The position numbers were made by a program, and so were the translations under genes. Of a stretch of 33,626 nt of DNA, positions 25,255-33,410 are shown piece after piece. How positions within the stretch are numbered: position 1 is the first letter of the stretch; each line of letters begins with the position of its first letter. Origin of the DNA: an uncultured Proteiniphilum sp. Its GTDB lineage: Bacteria > Bacteroidota > Bacteroidia > Bacteroidales > Dysgonomonadaceae. The stretch covers positions 1-33,626 of the forward strand of contig NZ_CALNAT010000251.1 of assembly GCF_937873925.1 (NCBI RefSeq). The letters are read 5' to 3'. The notes beneath the pieces were generated by a model that was not told the origin of the DNA, ran no database searches, and was given only the letters and a program-made list of their open reading frames with translations.

Positions 25255-26828
25255 TTACACATTCCGTGTGGCGAACCGCAGTCTGGCCGACTGCCTTTTA
25301 TCAAAATATTCATACCAGTCCCCATCAAACGGGTTTGCCTCCATTTTGATTTTCAGGTGTCGTGTAATCGGGATGTCCGCAAGTTTCCTTAGGGTGTAAG
25401 TTTTCTTGCCCCCGTCCTTTTCCACTGTCTGTGCAAATACCCATTTACGGTTTCCCTCTGTCTGGAAGTATTTGTTTTTCACCCATTCACGGGACTTGTC
25501 GGTGTGGCGCCTGAATGCCCAACGCTTGAGCTGCAACACCAGCACATGGTCGATTGCCGCAAAAATATCCTTCGATACCACATGTTTGAAGTAGTTTCCC
25601 CATCCGGTGATAACAGGATTGAGCAGTCCAATGAGTTGCCCTTGCGTTGCCGACTTGTTGCCGGATATTATTCCATGCAGCTTTTCGCCTATCTTCCTGC
25701 GGCTCTTTTTCGAGGGTTTAATCAGTAGTTTCCCGTTGTACTTCCGGATATTGAACCCCAGAAAGTCGAAGCCTTCACAGATATGGGTTACCAGTGTTTT
25801 CTCTTCGGAGAGGGACAGTCCCCTTTGGGTAAGAAAGTCCGTGATAAGGGGTTTTATTTCCTCGAGCAGTCCCTTACTTCCTGCCGTGACCACAAAATCA
25901 TCGGCATAACGTATCAGGTTTACTTTCGGAAAATAGAATTTCCCTTTTCCCATGTAACGTTTTTGATAACGTTCCCTGAGCATCCTTTCCATCCCGTCGA
26001 GGGTTGCGTTGGCAAGGGTCGGGGAGATGATGCCGCCTTGTGGTGTCCCTTCCTTCGTGGGGTGAGTATTTTGTTAAATACTACTCCCGACTTGAGCCAT
26101 TTTTTGAGTATTGACTTGTCGATTTGTACATTATCTTCAAGCCACCCGTGGCTTATATGGTCGAAACACCCCTTGATATCCCCCTCCAGTATCCATTCAG
26201 GGGAACACTCCCTGCTTAGTAGCCTGTGCAGTGCGTCTATGGCATCCGCCGTACTGCGCTTCCTTCGGAAACCGTAGGAGTTGCCGTCGGCCGTTGTCTC
26301 GGTTACCGGTTCGAGCGCCATCAGGTATAAAGCCTGCATGGCCCTGTCGTGCATGGTGGGTATCCCCAGCGGTCGCTGTTTCCCGTTGCTTTTCTCGATA
26401 AACACTCTCTTTAGAGGTTTTGGCCTGTATCCCCTACGCTTAAGGGAGCCCGCCGCCTTTAATTTTGACGCGGGGGTCGTCCATTTAATGTTGTCCACTC
26501 CCGCTGTTCGCTTTCCTTTATTGGATGTCACCCTTCTTACGGCCAATGCCTTGGCCTCGAAAGAGGTGACCAGGAGGTGCTGCAGGGCTTTCACCTTGCC
26601 CAACCTTCCTTCTTTTTGAGCCTTTACAATCCTTGCCTGGAGCTTTCCCACACGGCGTTCGCATTTATGCCAGTCCATGGCAGTCCATGCTGTGACCCTG
26701 CGTGAAGGCGCACACTTTGTTTTCACTCCGCTCCTTTGCTGTTCCTCCATCCTGAAAGTTCTCCGGCTTTCCTGTAACGTAACACCATGCGGAAGTCTGC
26801 CTGCTTTCACAACGGGATAATCTTGCAA
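25255..26828 (-). pseudogene. Group II intron reverse transcriptase/maturase, frameshifted, endonuclease domain absent
   Basis: Two overlapping minus-strand frames join to give one RT. The upstream part (26828 to about 26062) has RT-0/RT-1 to RT-3 text (NGKQRPLGIPTMHDRAMQAL, then GNSYGFRRKRSTADAI and LEGDIKGCFDHIS). The downstream part (to 25255) has QGGIISPTLAN, the catalytic NLIRYADDFVV, and a maturase (X) domain (LIGLLNPVITGWGNYFKH). The frames switch at a G-run (26059-26062, four C in the coding sense). One extra C restores NKILTPTKEGTPQGG. The protein ends EYFDKRQSARLRFATRNV without the HNH endonuclease domain that follows this point in many relatives. The break may be a real indel or a homopolymer error. 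Confidence 0.88.
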
Positions 26829-27341
26829 CCCCTATCTTCCCCGTTACAGGGAAACGTTCGCTTTTTCCGCAATCTCATACCCCCGTCCCCGTCGGCTTTC
26901 CTTGCGGTCGGCTTTCCCCGTATTAAAGGGGAAGGATAAGGGCTTACCAAGTTCCGGCTAAATAACAACCCACGGGTTAGGACCCACCCATCTACCGGCA
27001 GCGCTTCGTCCGTGTAACCTTAAAACAAAGAAGGTTATCCGGCTGCCACCTTTTGGTCAAGGCTTACCAACACCTTTAGCCTTTTCTTTGTAACGATAGT
27101 GCAGTGGTTCACATATGTTGTCCATACCGCAGAGCCTTGCCCCTTAACCGCATGATGTTGGCGGCAGTTGTATCCCCTCACGGTTCGCTCTCCTGTTGTC
27201 CACAGGGGCTTTGTCAAGGAAGCTTCACACCACAACGTTACCCCTGTCGCATGTTCCTTTAGGCTACTATTAACGGAATAATAGGTTCAGTCTCGCTCGC
27301 TGAACAGTTATTTAGTCGACTTCTTGTCGCACCTATTAATA

Positions 27342-27373
27342 CAAAGTTAGTATCTTGCGACCTGTTATACAAT
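27342..27373 (-). promoter_or_regulatory. Promoter interrupted from its operon by the group II intron
   Basis: On the minus strand ATTG (27373-27370), a 20-nt spacer, then TAACTTTG (27349-27342). This fits the Bacteroidota consensus. The expected start (about 27335-27338) is only 3-6 nt before the first intron base at 27332. Before insertion this promoter would have served the 76-aa/ABM operon directly. Now it would transcribe the intron first. Confidence 0.6.
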
Positions 27374-27411
27374 ACCCAAAAATAATGATTTTTAGAAGTC
27401 AATTTGTGTTT

Positions 27412-27442
27412 TTTGGTGATAATAAATAGGTACTTATATTTG
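27412..27442 (+). promoter_or_regulatory. Promoter of the thiamin salvage operon
   Basis: TTTG at 27412-27415, a 19-nt spacer and TATATTTG at 27435-27442, a full consensus match. It is divergent from the intron/ABM promoter 60 nt away. Transcription would start near 27449, about 90 nt before the TPP riboswitch. A second -7 match TATTTTTG at 27523-27530 lacks a -33 partner but is closer to the riboswitch. Confidence 0.6.
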
Positions 27443-27539
27443 GTTCTCTGTTGAACATGGAGAGAATATGAATGAAACTGTTCTTTTTACTTACAAAACT
27501 CATGTTATTCATAATTTATATGTATTTTTGTGATATCTC

Positions 27540-27625
27540 TGTTAGGGGTGTTCTTTTTATAAGAGCTGAGATCAAACCCTTGAACCTGATATGTTGTAAT
27601 TGACATCGTAGGGAAACGGAAGTTT
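27540..27625 (+). promoter_or_regulatory. TPP riboswitch (THI element)
   Basis: The conserved core is present in order: TTAGGGGTG, GAGCTGAGAT, AAACCCTTGAACCTGAT, then the variable P3-type arm and CATCGTAGGGAAACGG. These are the thiamin-pyrophosphate-binding segments of the THI element. It lies 160 nt upstream of thiM and is followed by an intrinsic terminator at 27658-27688, so TPP binding should favour termination and shut the operon down. Confidence 0.95.
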
Positions 27626-27657
27626 AAGAAGATTACATTCATATAGTATTCATCGTT

Positions 27658-27688
27658 GCCGTTTCATCAATATGAAGCGGCTTTTTTT
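27658..27688 (+). terminator. Riboswitch-controlled intrinsic terminator
   Basis: GCCGTTTCAT, loop CAAT, ATGAAGCGGC (27658-27681), a 10-bp stem with one G-U pair, followed by seven T (27682-27688). It stands between the TPP aptamer and thiM, the standard place for the expression platform. The remaining 96 nt to the thiM ATG carry no other element. Confidence 0.88.
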
Positions 27689-27784
27689 ATTATTGAAAAT
27701 GGATAAGGGTTTCGGTAATAACCTGTTTCCGGGTATGACAGCGGTGATTATGTAGCAATTTGCGGATTTAAAAAATAAATTAAG

Positions 27785-28579
27785 ATGATAAATATTGACT
27801 ATCTGGTCCGGGACTTGAGTCTCGTAAGAGAAAGATCCCCTCTCGTACATAATATAACCAATTATGTCGCGATGAATAATTCTGCAAATGCGCTGCTGGC
27901 AGTAGGAGCCTCGCCGGTAATGGCGCATTCGTTGGATGAAGTTGCCGAAATGGCCGGTATAGCTTCTTCGTTGGTGATCAATATAGGCACCCTTGAAGCC
28001 GAATGGGTAAAAGCCATGTTGATTGCAGGCAAAACGGCATTGGATAAGCATATTCCGGTTGTCTTCGATCCTGTGGGTGCCGGGGCGACATCGTACCGGT
28101 CGGAGGTATGCACGCAAATCATAGAAGAGTGCAAGCCTTCGGTCATCCGCGGCAATGCTTCGGAAATAATCGCCTTATTCAATGCCGGCGCGAAGACCAA
28201 AGGTGTTGACAGTACGAATACTTCGGAGGCCGCTTTACATCCGGCGAAAGCTTTGGCCGGCGAATCCGGATCAATCGTGGTCATCAGCGGGGAAACGGAT
28301 TACATCACAGACGGAAGCACCGTCGAGATCGTAAGGAACGGGAACCCGATGATGGCAAAGGTAACGGGTATGGGGTGCACGGCATCTGCTATCGTAGGTG
28401 CTTTCATCGCCGTCAACCCGAACTTCCTCGAAGCAGCCACCCACGCTATGTTTATCATGGGCATCGCCGGAGAGATCGCAGCAAGGTCGTCGAAAGGGAA
28501 CGGCAGTTTGCAGATAAACTTTCTGGATACGCTTTTCAATATCGACGAAGAAAGTATAAGGAAGAATATCAGGTTATGA
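27785..28579 (+). CDS. thiM: Hydroxyethylthiazole kinase
   Basis: A 264-aa ribokinase-fold enzyme that phosphorylates 4-methyl-5-(2-hydroxyethyl)thiazole for thiamin salvage. Family hallmarks are PLVHNITNYVAMNNSANALLAVGASPVM at the N-terminus, VVFDPVGAGATSYR, VIRGNASEI and the C-terminal GMGCTASAIVGAF with the anion-hole Gly-x-Gly-Cys. Length is normal. It is the first gene after the TPP riboswitch, and its stop overlaps the thiE start by 4 nt (28576-28579). Confidence 0.97.
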   Translation: MINIDYLVRDLSLVRERSPLVHNITNYVAMNNSANALLAVGASPVMAHSLDEVAEMAGIASSLVINIGTLEAEWVKAMLIAGKTALDKHIPVVFDPVGAGATSYRSEVCTQIIEECKPSVIRGNASEIIALFNAGAKTKGVDSTNTSEAALHPAKALAGESGSIVVISGETDYITDGSTVEIVRNGNPMMAKVTGMGCTASAIVGAFIAVNPNFLEAATHAMFIMGIAGEIAARSSKGNGSLQINFLDTLFNIDEESIRKNIRL

Positions 28580-29229
28580 AGCACTTTGACCTAAGCCTGT
28601 ATCTGGTTACCGACCGTTCATTGTCGTTGGGCAAGCCCCTGGAATATATCGTGGAAGAGGCGGTAAAAGGAGGGGTCAGTATGGTACAACTCCGGGAAAA
28701 GAACTGTTCTTCAAGAGAATTTTACCGGCAGGCTGCTACAATCAAAGCGTGCCTGAAGCCTTATCATATTCCGTTGATCATCAATGACCGGTTAGACATA
28801 GCGCTTGCCTGCGATGCGGAAGGATTACATATCGGCCAGACCGATCTTCCCTATAAAGTGGCGCGGAAAATATTAGGAAAGAACAAAATAATAGGCTTGT
28901 CCGTTGAAAATATACAGGATGCGCTGGATGCCAATAAGCTGGATGTGGATTATATCGGGATATCTCCTGTTTTCAGTACTCCGACCAAGACAGATACGGC
29001 GATGGAGTTAGGTCTGGCGGGCATTCGCGAGATCTCTCTCCTATCGAAACATCCCAGTGTCGGTATCGGCGGTATCAATATCAACAATGCCCGGGAGATT
29101 ATACAAGCCGGCGCAGACGGCATTGCCGTTGTTTCGGCCATTATGTCGGCGGAAGATCCCCGATTAGCAGCATCACGGCTGTCGGATATCGTAAACCAAA
29201 CTAAACTAAAAACTAAAAGTGAAAAGTGA
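28576..29229 (+). CDS. thiE: Thiamin-phosphate synthase
   Basis: A 217-aa TIM-barrel enzyme joining HMP-PP and thiazole phosphate to form thiamin phosphate. Motifs are LYLVTDRSL, GVSMVQLREKN, IPLIINDRLDIALACDAEGLHIGQTDLP, DYIGISPVFSTPTKTD, VGIGGININN and AGADGIAVVSAI. I chose ATG 28576 because it forms ATGA coupling with thiM. Longer in-frame versions would run through the thiM gene. The C-terminus (NQTKLKTKSEK) is a low-complexity extension encoded by an ACTAAAAACTAAAAGTGAAAAG-like stretch beyond the normal fold. Confidence 0.96.
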   Translation: MKHFDLSLYLVTDRSLSLGKPLEYIVEEAVKGGVSMVQLREKNCSSREFYRQAATIKACLKPYHIPLIINDRLDIALACDAEGLHIGQTDLPYKVARKILGKNKIIGLSVENIQDALDANKLDVDYIGISPVFSTPTKTDTAMELGLAGIREISLLSKHPSVGIGGININNAREIIQAGADGIAVVSAIMSAEDPRLAASRLSDIVNQTKLKTKSEK

Positions 29230-29297
29230 AGAATATTGGTTCGAAAATCATTGAATCTATAGTATTCTATAGACCAAAATAAAAAGACAAAAAACGT

Positions 29298-29951
29298 ATG
29301 AAGTGGAGCGAAAAAACATGGCAATCAATAGAACCCGTTTATGATAGGATATTAGCACTTCCGTTCATCAAAGAGTTGATCAATGGAACATTATCAAAGG
29401 AGACGTTCATCTTTTACATTCAGCAAGACGCTATTTATCTGTCGGATTATGGGAAAGTATTGACCGGGATCGCATCAAAATTAGATGATCCCCGGCATAT
29501 TGAAGCTTTCATCCATTTTGCAAGCGATGTTCTGGATGTCGAAAAAGCATTGCACAGGTCCTTTATTCAGGAATTGAAGAACAGTGGATCGATAGGACCG
29601 TCACCAAGTTGTCTGTTATATACCTCTTTTCTTCATAAACAACTGGCCAATGCATCCATAGAAGAGGCGTTGGCTACGGTACTGCCTTGTTTCTGGATCT
29701 ATAAGGAAGTGGGTGATTATATATTGGAGAATCAGACAAAAGAAAATAATCCGTACCAAAGCTGGATAGATACCTATGGGGGTGAAGATTTTGAAAGATC
29801 GGTATTCTCAGCCATAGCCATCTGCGATGAAATCGCGGAACAATGTACCGAAAGCCGGCAACAGGCTATGACCGAAGCTTTTATCATAAGCGCTAAACTT
29901 GAATGGATTTTCTGGGATAGCGCATACAGGCAGGAACAATGGCCGGTTTAA
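29298..29951 (+). CDS. tenA: TenA-family aminopyrimidine aminohydrolase (thiaminase II)
   Basis: A 217-aa all-helical salvage enzyme that releases HMP from thiamin breakdown products such as aminomethyl-HMP. Active-site elements seen are QQDAIYLSDYGK (substrate Asp), LPCFWIYKEVG (catalytic Cys as in the TenA LPCYWIY motif) and SAKLEWIFWDSAY (catalytic Glu). Length is standard. It lies 68 nt after thiE. The gap has a small TCTATAG-TATT-CTATAGA hairpin (29256-29273) that could tune expression. Its product feeds ThiD, encoded 17 nt downstream. Confidence 0.94.
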   Translation: MKWSEKTWQSIEPVYDRILALPFIKELINGTLSKETFIFYIQQDAIYLSDYGKVLTGIASKLDDPRHIEAFIHFASDVLDVEKALHRSFIQELKNSGSIGPSPSCLLYTSFLHKQLANASIEEALATVLPCFWIYKEVGDYILENQTKENNPYQSWIDTYGGEDFERSVFSAIAICDEIAEQCTESRQQAMTEAFIISAKLEWIFWDSAYRQEQWPV

Positions 29952-29968
29952 TTTTAAAAGAATAATAA

Positions 29969-30781
29969 ATGAAGAAGCAGTATAAAAGGGCCTTGTCCAT
30001 TGCAGGGAGTGACCCCAGTGGAGGCGCAGGAATCCAGGCCGATCTTAAGACATTCTCCGCCTGCGGATGTTATGGTGCAACGGTAATTGTAGCCGTAGTA
30101 GATGAAAATACAGTGGGTGTAACCGGTGTGCACCCCGTCCCTGTACCGTTTGTTGTGGGACAGATCCGTTCTGTGCTGGATGATATCGGTACGGATGCGA
30201 TCAAAATTGGGATGCTCCATTCGTCCGAACTCATCCGGTCGGTGAAAGACACATTGTCTGGGTATGCCATTAAGGACATTGTGTTGGATCCGGTGATGGT
30301 TGCCACATCCGGCGATAAGTTACTACAGGACGAAGCCATCAGCACATTGAAAGAAGAATTGATACCTTATGTACGCGTCATAACGCCCAATATTCCTGAG
30401 GCGGAAATATTACTGGGGAAAAATATCCGGTCCCAGAAGGAATTACCGCTGGTGGTAAAAGACCTGTCTTTCGGCCGTTCCGTGTCGGTCTTGTTAAAAG
30501 CCGGTCATCTGACGGAAGATGAATTGACGGATGTGTTCTACAATGCCGAAACCGATGAGATGATGATGCTGATTTCCAAACGTATTACCACTAAAAATAC
30601 CCATGGAACAGGTTGCACTTTATCTTCCGCTATTGCCGCCTTTCTGGCTCACGGGCTACCGCTCACTGATGCCGTAAGGGAAGCGAAAAATTATATAGAC
30701 CGCGCCATTATGGCCGGCGCTGAATATGAAATCGGCAAAGGACATGGCCCCGTCCATCATTTTTTTGATTTCTGGAGGTAA
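29969..30781 (+). CDS. thiD: Hydroxymethylpyrimidine / phosphomethylpyrimidine kinase
   Basis: A 270-aa ribokinase-fold kinase that converts HMP to HMP-P and HMP-PP. Motifs are ALSIAGSDPSGGAGIQADLKTFSACGCYG, IKIGML, VLDPVMVATSGDKLL, VITPNIPEAEILLG and THGTGCTLSSAIAAFLAHG with the catalytic Asp/Cys loop. The usual AxxAQNT segment reads VVDENT, a mild deviation. It closes the salvage operon. With ThiM, ThiE and TenA it allows thiamin phosphate to be built from salvaged thiazole and pyrimidine. No thiC or thiG is in the window. Confidence 0.96.
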   Translation: MKKQYKRALSIAGSDPSGGAGIQADLKTFSACGCYGATVIVAVVDENTVGVTGVHPVPVPFVVGQIRSVLDDIGTDAIKIGMLHSSELIRSVKDTLSGYAIKDIVLDPVMVATSGDKLLQDEAISTLKEELIPYVRVITPNIPEAEILLGKNIRSQKELPLVVKDLSFGRSVSVLLKAGHLTEDELTDVFYNAETDEMMMLISKRITTKNTHGTGCTLSSAIAAFLAHGLPLTDAVREAKNYIDRAIMAGAEYEIGKGHGPVHHFFDFWR

Positions 30782-30924
30782 ATAATGACATTTACGGTAG
30801 AGAGACCGATTTAATCTTTCACTGGATTCAAGAAAAGCGCTTGAATATTATAAGATCGGACGTTTAGGTAACGAAAGTGAATATTTTTTCTCTTAGAATA
30901 TAGTGAACATATCATATTTTTCCG

Positions 30925-30932
30925 TATTTTTG
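30925..30932 (+). promoter_or_regulatory. -7 element of the tRNA-Val gene
   Basis: TATTTTTG fits TAnnTTTG and ends 7 nt before the first tRNA base at 30940. No TTTG is seen at the usual -33 spacing. A 5' leader of only one or two bases is expected. Confidence 0.5.
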
Positions 30933-30939
30933 CGGCGCT

Positions 30940-31014
30940 GAATTGTTAGCTCAGCTGGTTTAGAGCGCTGCCTTGACAGGGCAGAGGTCGCCGGTTCGAA
31001 TCCGGCACAATTCA
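30940..31014 (+). tRNA. tRNA-Val (anticodon GAC)
   Basis: A full 75-nt cloverleaf. The acceptor GAATTGT pairs with ACAATTC. The D arm is GCTC/GAGC, the anticodon stem CTGCC/GGCAG with loop TTGACAG gives anticodon GAC (Val codons GUC/GUU), and the T arm is GCCGG-TTCGAAT-CCGGC. The discriminator base is A. CCA is not encoded, since CTG follows. Confidence 0.95.
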
Positions 31015-31153
31015 CTGATAGAGCGAATTCATTGAAATATAAGAAGCCATATTATCCATAATTATTCAAATAATTAATAATGAGGCATCAACACAAAATT
31101 AATAATTATAATGGATTATAGTATAATTTCCAGCTGAAGCGTGTATGGTGCGA
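31015..31153. other. AT-rich region after tRNA-Val
   Basis: An AT-rich inverted repeat (TATCCATAATTATT near 31055 and AATAATTATAATGGATTA near 31101) could form a long weak stem, perhaps ending tRNA and regulator transcripts. No gene. Confidence 0.35.
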
Positions 31154-31849
31154 TCATCCTCTTTTGCTTATTTCAGTCAACACCCCGTAATTAATAATCG
31201 AGATATCTTTTTCATTCAGTAATATCAATCCGTCCTTTTCAAAGTTTTTCAACAGTTTGACAGCGCTTTCGGTAGAAGTGCCGGCAAAGTTGGCAATATC
31301 CCTTCGCGAGAGGAGTTGGAAAATTTCAGGATATTCCTTTTTAAATCCGTCGATATACAACAAAGCAGTAGCCATACGGCCGTTTATCTGCTTATAAATT
31401 ACGGTATGCAGGGTCTCCAATAAGTCTGCATTCTGTTCGCAGTATCTTTTTATGATATTGAATCCGAACATACCGTTTTGCTTTACCACCCCGGCAATGG
31501 CTTCTTTTTCCACAAGGAAAGCCCTGCAATCGGTCAAGGCTACCGACGAATAGTTAAACGTATTGCGGATAAAAACGGATGACAATCCTGCGAATTCTCC
31601 CGGACGAATGATTCTTAAGTTAAAACTTTTAGAAGCATCGCCTTCGATATATTGCTTAGCCAAACCGTCAATAATAAAAAGTACATACGAAGCGAAAGCG
31701 CCTTGTTTGGTCAAGTTGTCTCCTTTCCGGAACAATACTTGCGTTTTGCTTCTCTGTACCAATTCAATTTCTTCGGGCGACAGCATTTGAAAACACGGGG
31801 CCTGAATATCGCATACAAAATCATTGTCGTTTTCTAATATCGTCTTCAT
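31154..31849 (-). CDS. Crp/Fnr-family transcriptional regulator
   Basis: A 231-aa regulator with an N-terminal cyclic-nucleotide-binding-type beta-roll (KTQVLFRKGDNLTKQGAFASYVLFIIDGLAKQY, then IRPGEFAGLSSVF) and a C-terminal helix-turn-helix (LSRRDIANFAGTSTESAVKLLKNFEKDGLI). The N-terminus has only two Cys (residues 13 and 19), and the FNR iron-sulfur Cys cluster is not evident. It lies divergent from the thioredoxin/trxB operon, with 166 nt between start codons, so control of that redox operon is plausible but unproven. Confidence 0.92.
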   Translation of the reverse strand: MKTILENDNDFVCDIQAPCFQMLSPEEIELVQRSKTQVLFRKGDNLTKQGAFASYVLFIIDGLAKQYIEGDASKSFNLRIIRPGEFAGLSSVFIRNTFNYSSVALTDCRAFLVEKEAIAGVVKQNGMFGFNIIKRYCEQNADLLETLHTVIYKQINGRMATALLYIDGFKKEYPEIFQLLSRRDIANFAGTSTESAVKLLKNFEKDGLILLNEKDISIINYGVLTEISKRG

Positions 31850-31874
31850 TCCGGTAGATAAAAATTTACGGATA

Positions 31875-31882
31875 CAAAGTTA
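31875..31882 (-). promoter_or_regulatory. -7 element of the Crp/Fnr gene
   Basis: On the minus strand TAACTTTG, a perfect TAnnTTTG, 25 nt upstream of the ATG at 31849. An AGCTTT/AAAGCT dyad lies just upstream at 31883-31902 and could be an operator. Confidence 0.55.
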
Positions 31883-31947
31883 AGCTTTCTCAATAAAAAA
31901 GCTATCTAATCTCAATCTGGATATTGTCCTGCAAGGCCGCAAATTCC

Positions 31948-31978
31948 TTTATTTATTACATTGGGTGCTGTAATTTTG
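31948..31978 (+). promoter_or_regulatory. Promoter of the thioredoxin-like/trxB operon
   Basis: TTTA at 31948-31951, a 19-nt spacer and TAATTTTG at 31971-31978, a near-consensus match. Transcription would start near 31985, about 30 nt before ATG 32016. It is divergent from the Crp/Fnr promoter about 90 nt away. Confidence 0.6.
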
Positions 31979-32015
31979 CATCGTCAAATATAAACGGATT
32001 AATATTATTAAAATT

Positions 32016-32366
32016 ATGTTGTACACAAATTTAAATCACATTGAAACAGCTGCGGATCATGCTAAGATCATCAGCGAAAACGAAAACGTAATGGTTATAT
32101 GCGGACGTATGGGACCTATGTGTATTCCGGTGTATGGAATTGCTGAAGAGTTGGAAGAAGAATATCCACATGTAAAGTTCTACGACATGGAATTCGATAA
32201 TCCTGAAGCGCATGTGATCCGTCATCTGCCCGAAGTAAGGGGATTTATGGGGATCCCTTTTACAATCTACTATAAGAACGGCAAGGTGGTAAAAGCGACT
32301 TCCAGCATTCAGAGCAGAGAACAGGTAACCGCGATATTGGATAAAGAGTTCGGTAAAAATAACTGA
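32016..32366 (+). CDS. Thioredoxin-like protein with non-canonical active site
   Basis: A 116-aa thioredoxin-fold protein: central strand NVMVIC, a helix with IPVYGIAEELEEEYPHVKFYDMEF, the cis-Pro loop GFMGIPFTIYYKNGK, and a C-terminal helix. The usual WCGPC motif is replaced by CGRMGPMC: the Gly-Pro is retained but the first redox Cys is Met, and another Cys lies six residues before the last one (Cys29, Cys36). It may act through a different disulfide or as a non-redox partner. It precedes trxB by 8 nt, so it is very likely a TrxB substrate or partner. Start ATG 32016 follows the promoter. Confidence 0.85.
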   Translation: MLYTNLNHIETAADHAKIISENENVMVICGRMGPMCIPVYGIAEELEEEYPHVKFYDMEFDNPEAHVIRHLPEVRGFMGIPFTIYYKNGKVVKATSSIQSREQVTAILDKEFGKNN

Positions 32367-32374
32367 TTGAGATT

Positions 32375-33331
32375 ATGAATGCAGTGAATCATTATGATGC
32401 AATTGTAATAGGGGGAGGTCCCGCCGGACTTACGGCGGGTATTTACCTGTCGCGTGCGAGACTCCGGACGCTCATTGTCAACGAAGGTACGGTGGGAGGC
32501 CAAATGGTACTTACCCATGAAATAGCCAATTACCCCGGGGTGGAGAGTATCAGCGGCTATCAACTTGCCAATATGATGAAAAAACAGGCAAAAACCTTTG
32601 GATGTGATATTCGGGCCAATGTGATAATTTCCGGATTGGAATTAACCGGGGAGACCAAAAGTCTGACACTTTCCGACGGCAGCAGCTACACTTCCGACAG
32701 TGTCATCCTTGCTACGGGCGGTCGTTCGCGAACGTTAGGCGTATCCGGGGAAGATACTTTTAAAGGTAAAGGGATCTCATATTGCGCCACTTGCGATGGA
32801 GATTTCTTTACCAACAAAGAAATTGTTGTGCTGGGAGGCGGTAATTCGGCGCTCGAAGAGGCGGTGTCCCTTACCAAATACGCTGCAAAAGTAAGCATCG
32901 TGCATCAATTCGATCATTTTCAGGCTTTCGAACATGCTGTGGAAGAAGCCCGCAACAATCCGAAAATAGATTTCATATTAGAGTCCTCCATTACGGCTTT
33001 CTATGGGAACGAAAAGCTGGAAAGCATTGATATAAAAAACCTTAATACGGGCGGAATAACCCGTTTTAAAACCGACGGAGTATTTATCTTTATCGGTTAT
33101 ATGCCCAACACGGAGTTTCTGAAAGGCAAGGTCGAACTCAACCAATGGGGAGAAATACCGGTAAGGCCGGATATGTCCACCAACATCGAAGGAGTATATG
33201 CCGCAGGAGACAGCATTACCAAGCGTTTCCGCCAGGTTGCCACAGCGGTGGGAGACGGGACTGTGGCAGCGCTTAGTGCGTCTGCCTATTTGCACGATTT
33301 GAAAACAAAGAAACAATTCATTCCGGCATAA
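32375..33331 (+). CDS. trxB: Thioredoxin reductase
   Basis: A 318-aa low-molecular-weight flavoprotein that passes electrons from NADPH to thioredoxin. Seen are the FAD motif GGGPAGLTAG (13-22), the redox dithiol CATCDGDF (Cys137/Cys140), the NADPH motif GGGNSALEEA (154-163) and the C-terminal FAD-binding GVYAAGDS. Length is typical. It is co-transcribed with the unusual thioredoxin-like gene ending 8 nt upstream. Confidence 0.96.
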   Translation: MNAVNHYDAIVIGGGPAGLTAGIYLSRARLRTLIVNEGTVGGQMVLTHEIANYPGVESISGYQLANMMKKQAKTFGCDIRANVIISGLELTGETKSLTLSDGSSYTSDSVILATGGRSRTLGVSGEDTFKGKGISYCATCDGDFFTNKEIVVLGGGNSALEEAVSLTKYAAKVSIVHQFDHFQAFEHAVEEARNNPKIDFILESSITAFYGNEKLESIDIKNLNTGGITRFKTDGVFIFIGYMPNTEFLKGKVELNQWGEIPVRPDMSTNIEGVYAAGDSITKRFRQVATAVGDGTVAALSASAYLHDLKTKKQFIPA

Positions 33332-33332
33332 T

Positions 33333-33410
33333 ATGAAGACAATTATAATTATTATCGGATTATTCGTGCTGGCTTTTATTATTTATGCGAATCAGTATTT
33401 AAAAAATTAG
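33333..33410 (+). CDS. Possible 25-aa membrane peptide after trxB
   Basis: ATG 33333 to TAG 33408-33410 encodes MKTIIIIIGLFVLAFIIYAN plus a short basic tail, one clean transmembrane helix. It starts 1 nt after the trxB stop. The last bases overlap the end of the transposase remnant on the other strand, so it may be chance sequence at an insertion junction. A small membrane protein is possible but unproven. Confidence 0.3.
   Translation: MKTIIIIIGLFVLAFIIYANQYLKN

Larger units (their letters stand above)
25108..27332 (-). mobile_element. Group II intron with reverse-transcriptase gene
   Basis: On the minus strand the element opens with the group II 5' consensus GTGCGAC (27332-27326, continuing AAGAAG). 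About 500 nt of structured RNA (domains I-III) follow, then the RT/maturase gene in domain IV, an exact domain V hairpin (25149-25182), and a GC-rich domain VI helix (GCGGGG-GCGA-CCCCGC) ending near 25108 with CCTACTTAAT. The 3' boundary is uncertain by a few bases. The 5' exon is TAACTTTGTATTAATAG and the 3' exon starts close to TTACGGCAATGATCC. The intron therefore separates a promoter from an intact short operon rather than disrupting a protein. Confidence 0.88.

Noticed and set aside
27035..27235. 66-aa minus-strand frame
   Set aside because: It lies within the structured 5' RNA part of the group II intron (domains I-III) and has no coding character.
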